Assembly: GCA_021793635.1 (NCBI GenBank) | Contig: JAJYSI010000180.1 | Coordinates: 1 to 6,921 of the forward strand | DNA length: 6,921 nucleotides | Source: Bacteroidota bacterium | GTDB lineage: Bacteria > Bacteroidota > Ignavibacteria > Ignavibacteriales > Ignavibacteriaceae | Reading direction: 5' to 3' | Shown here: positions 6,762 through 6,921 of the stretch, in pieces | How the letters are laid out: each line of letters begins with the position of its first letter | Position numbering within the stretch: position 1 is the stretch's first letter | Made by a program: the position numbers and the translations under genes | Notes under the pieces: generated by a model | Seen by the model: the letters and a program-made list of their open reading frames with translations, nothing else | What the model was told of the DNA's origin: nothing | The model's database searches: none

Positions 6762-6920
6762 TTACTGAGTACTACTTGTGGAATAGTTGCTAGTACCTTC
6801 AGCGTTGGCAATAGTAAAATGATAATTTGCAGCTGAGCTAATACTATCAATTTGCTGCATAGATAATCTTGCACTGGGCTTTGCACTATAAAACCCGTCA
6901 GCTAAGTCTGCTTTAGAGTT
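6762..6920 (-). CDS. C-terminal end of an unrecognised protein (5' partial at window edge)
   Basis: On the minus strand a frame is open from the right edge and ends at TAA (6764-6762), giving 52 residues. They begin NSKADLADGFYSAKPSARLS and end in a Ser/Thr-rich tail (GTSNYSTSSTQ). The composition is that of a soluble protein, with helical heptad-like character around MQQIDSISSAANYHF. I do not recognise the family. The alternative minus-strand frame over the same bases is an implausible Leu/Ile-rich string that runs into the mobile repeat, which supports this frame. The gene precedes the MATE gene on the same strand, but 304 bp and a repeat separate them, so co-transcription is unlikely. No transmembrane segment or known motif is visible. 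Confidence 0.5.
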   Translation of the reverse strand, partial: NSKADLADGFYSAKPSARLSMQQIDSISSAANYHFTIANAEGTSNYSTSSTQ

Positions 6921-6921
6921 T

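Noticed and set aside
6686..6886. A 66-aa minus-strand open frame rich in Leu and Ile
   Set aside because: It runs into the mobile repeat and has an unnatural composition. Another frame on the same strand reads as a more protein-like gene end with a stop at 6762.

Overview
The window is AT-rich DNA from what looks like a member of the Bacteroidota/Chlorobiota/Ignavibacteriota group. The evidence is a secreted DPP-IV-type S9 peptidase with sequence hallmarks common in that group, an Omp85-type outer-membrane barrel, an AlaC-type aminotransferase, an eIF-2B-like gene remnant and low GC. This placement is an inference from gene style; the window holds no marker gene that would prove it.

Layout. 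Positions 2-1114 (+) hold the C-terminal 370 codons of an outer-membrane beta-barrel protein whose N-terminus lies off the left edge. It is followed at short spacings on the same strand by an alanine/aspartate-type aminotransferase (1150-2322), a broken eIF-2B/MtnA-family gene (2337-2755) and a secreted dipeptidyl-peptidase IV family peptidase (2768-4924). The gaps are 35, 14 and 12 bp, so the four could be co-transcribed. The block ends in a weak hairpin terminator overlapping the peptidase stop codon. A MATE-family efflux pump gene (5120-6457) lies on the opposite strand, convergent with the peptidase, and a bidirectional hairpin terminator sits between the two. At the right edge, 6762-6920 (-) is the C-terminal tail of an unrecognised gene.

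The most notable non-coding structure is a pair of 117-bp elements (4954-5070 and 6607-6723), in the same orientation and differing at only 3 positions. Each has 17-bp terminal inverted repeats, an internal 20-bp near-palindrome and a 4-bp direct duplication at its ends (TAAA and GTAA respectively). They have the structure of a miniature inverted-repeat transposable element (MITE) and bracket the MATE gene. Because each copy has its own target duplication, they look like two independent insertions rather than the ends of one composite transposon.

How the genes work together: a secreted exopeptidase and a cytosolic aminotransferase fit peptide and amino-acid utilisation, but this is context inference only. 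I see no defence, phage or biosynthetic system. The region is mostly ordinary chromosome with one decayed gene and one small mobile repeat family.
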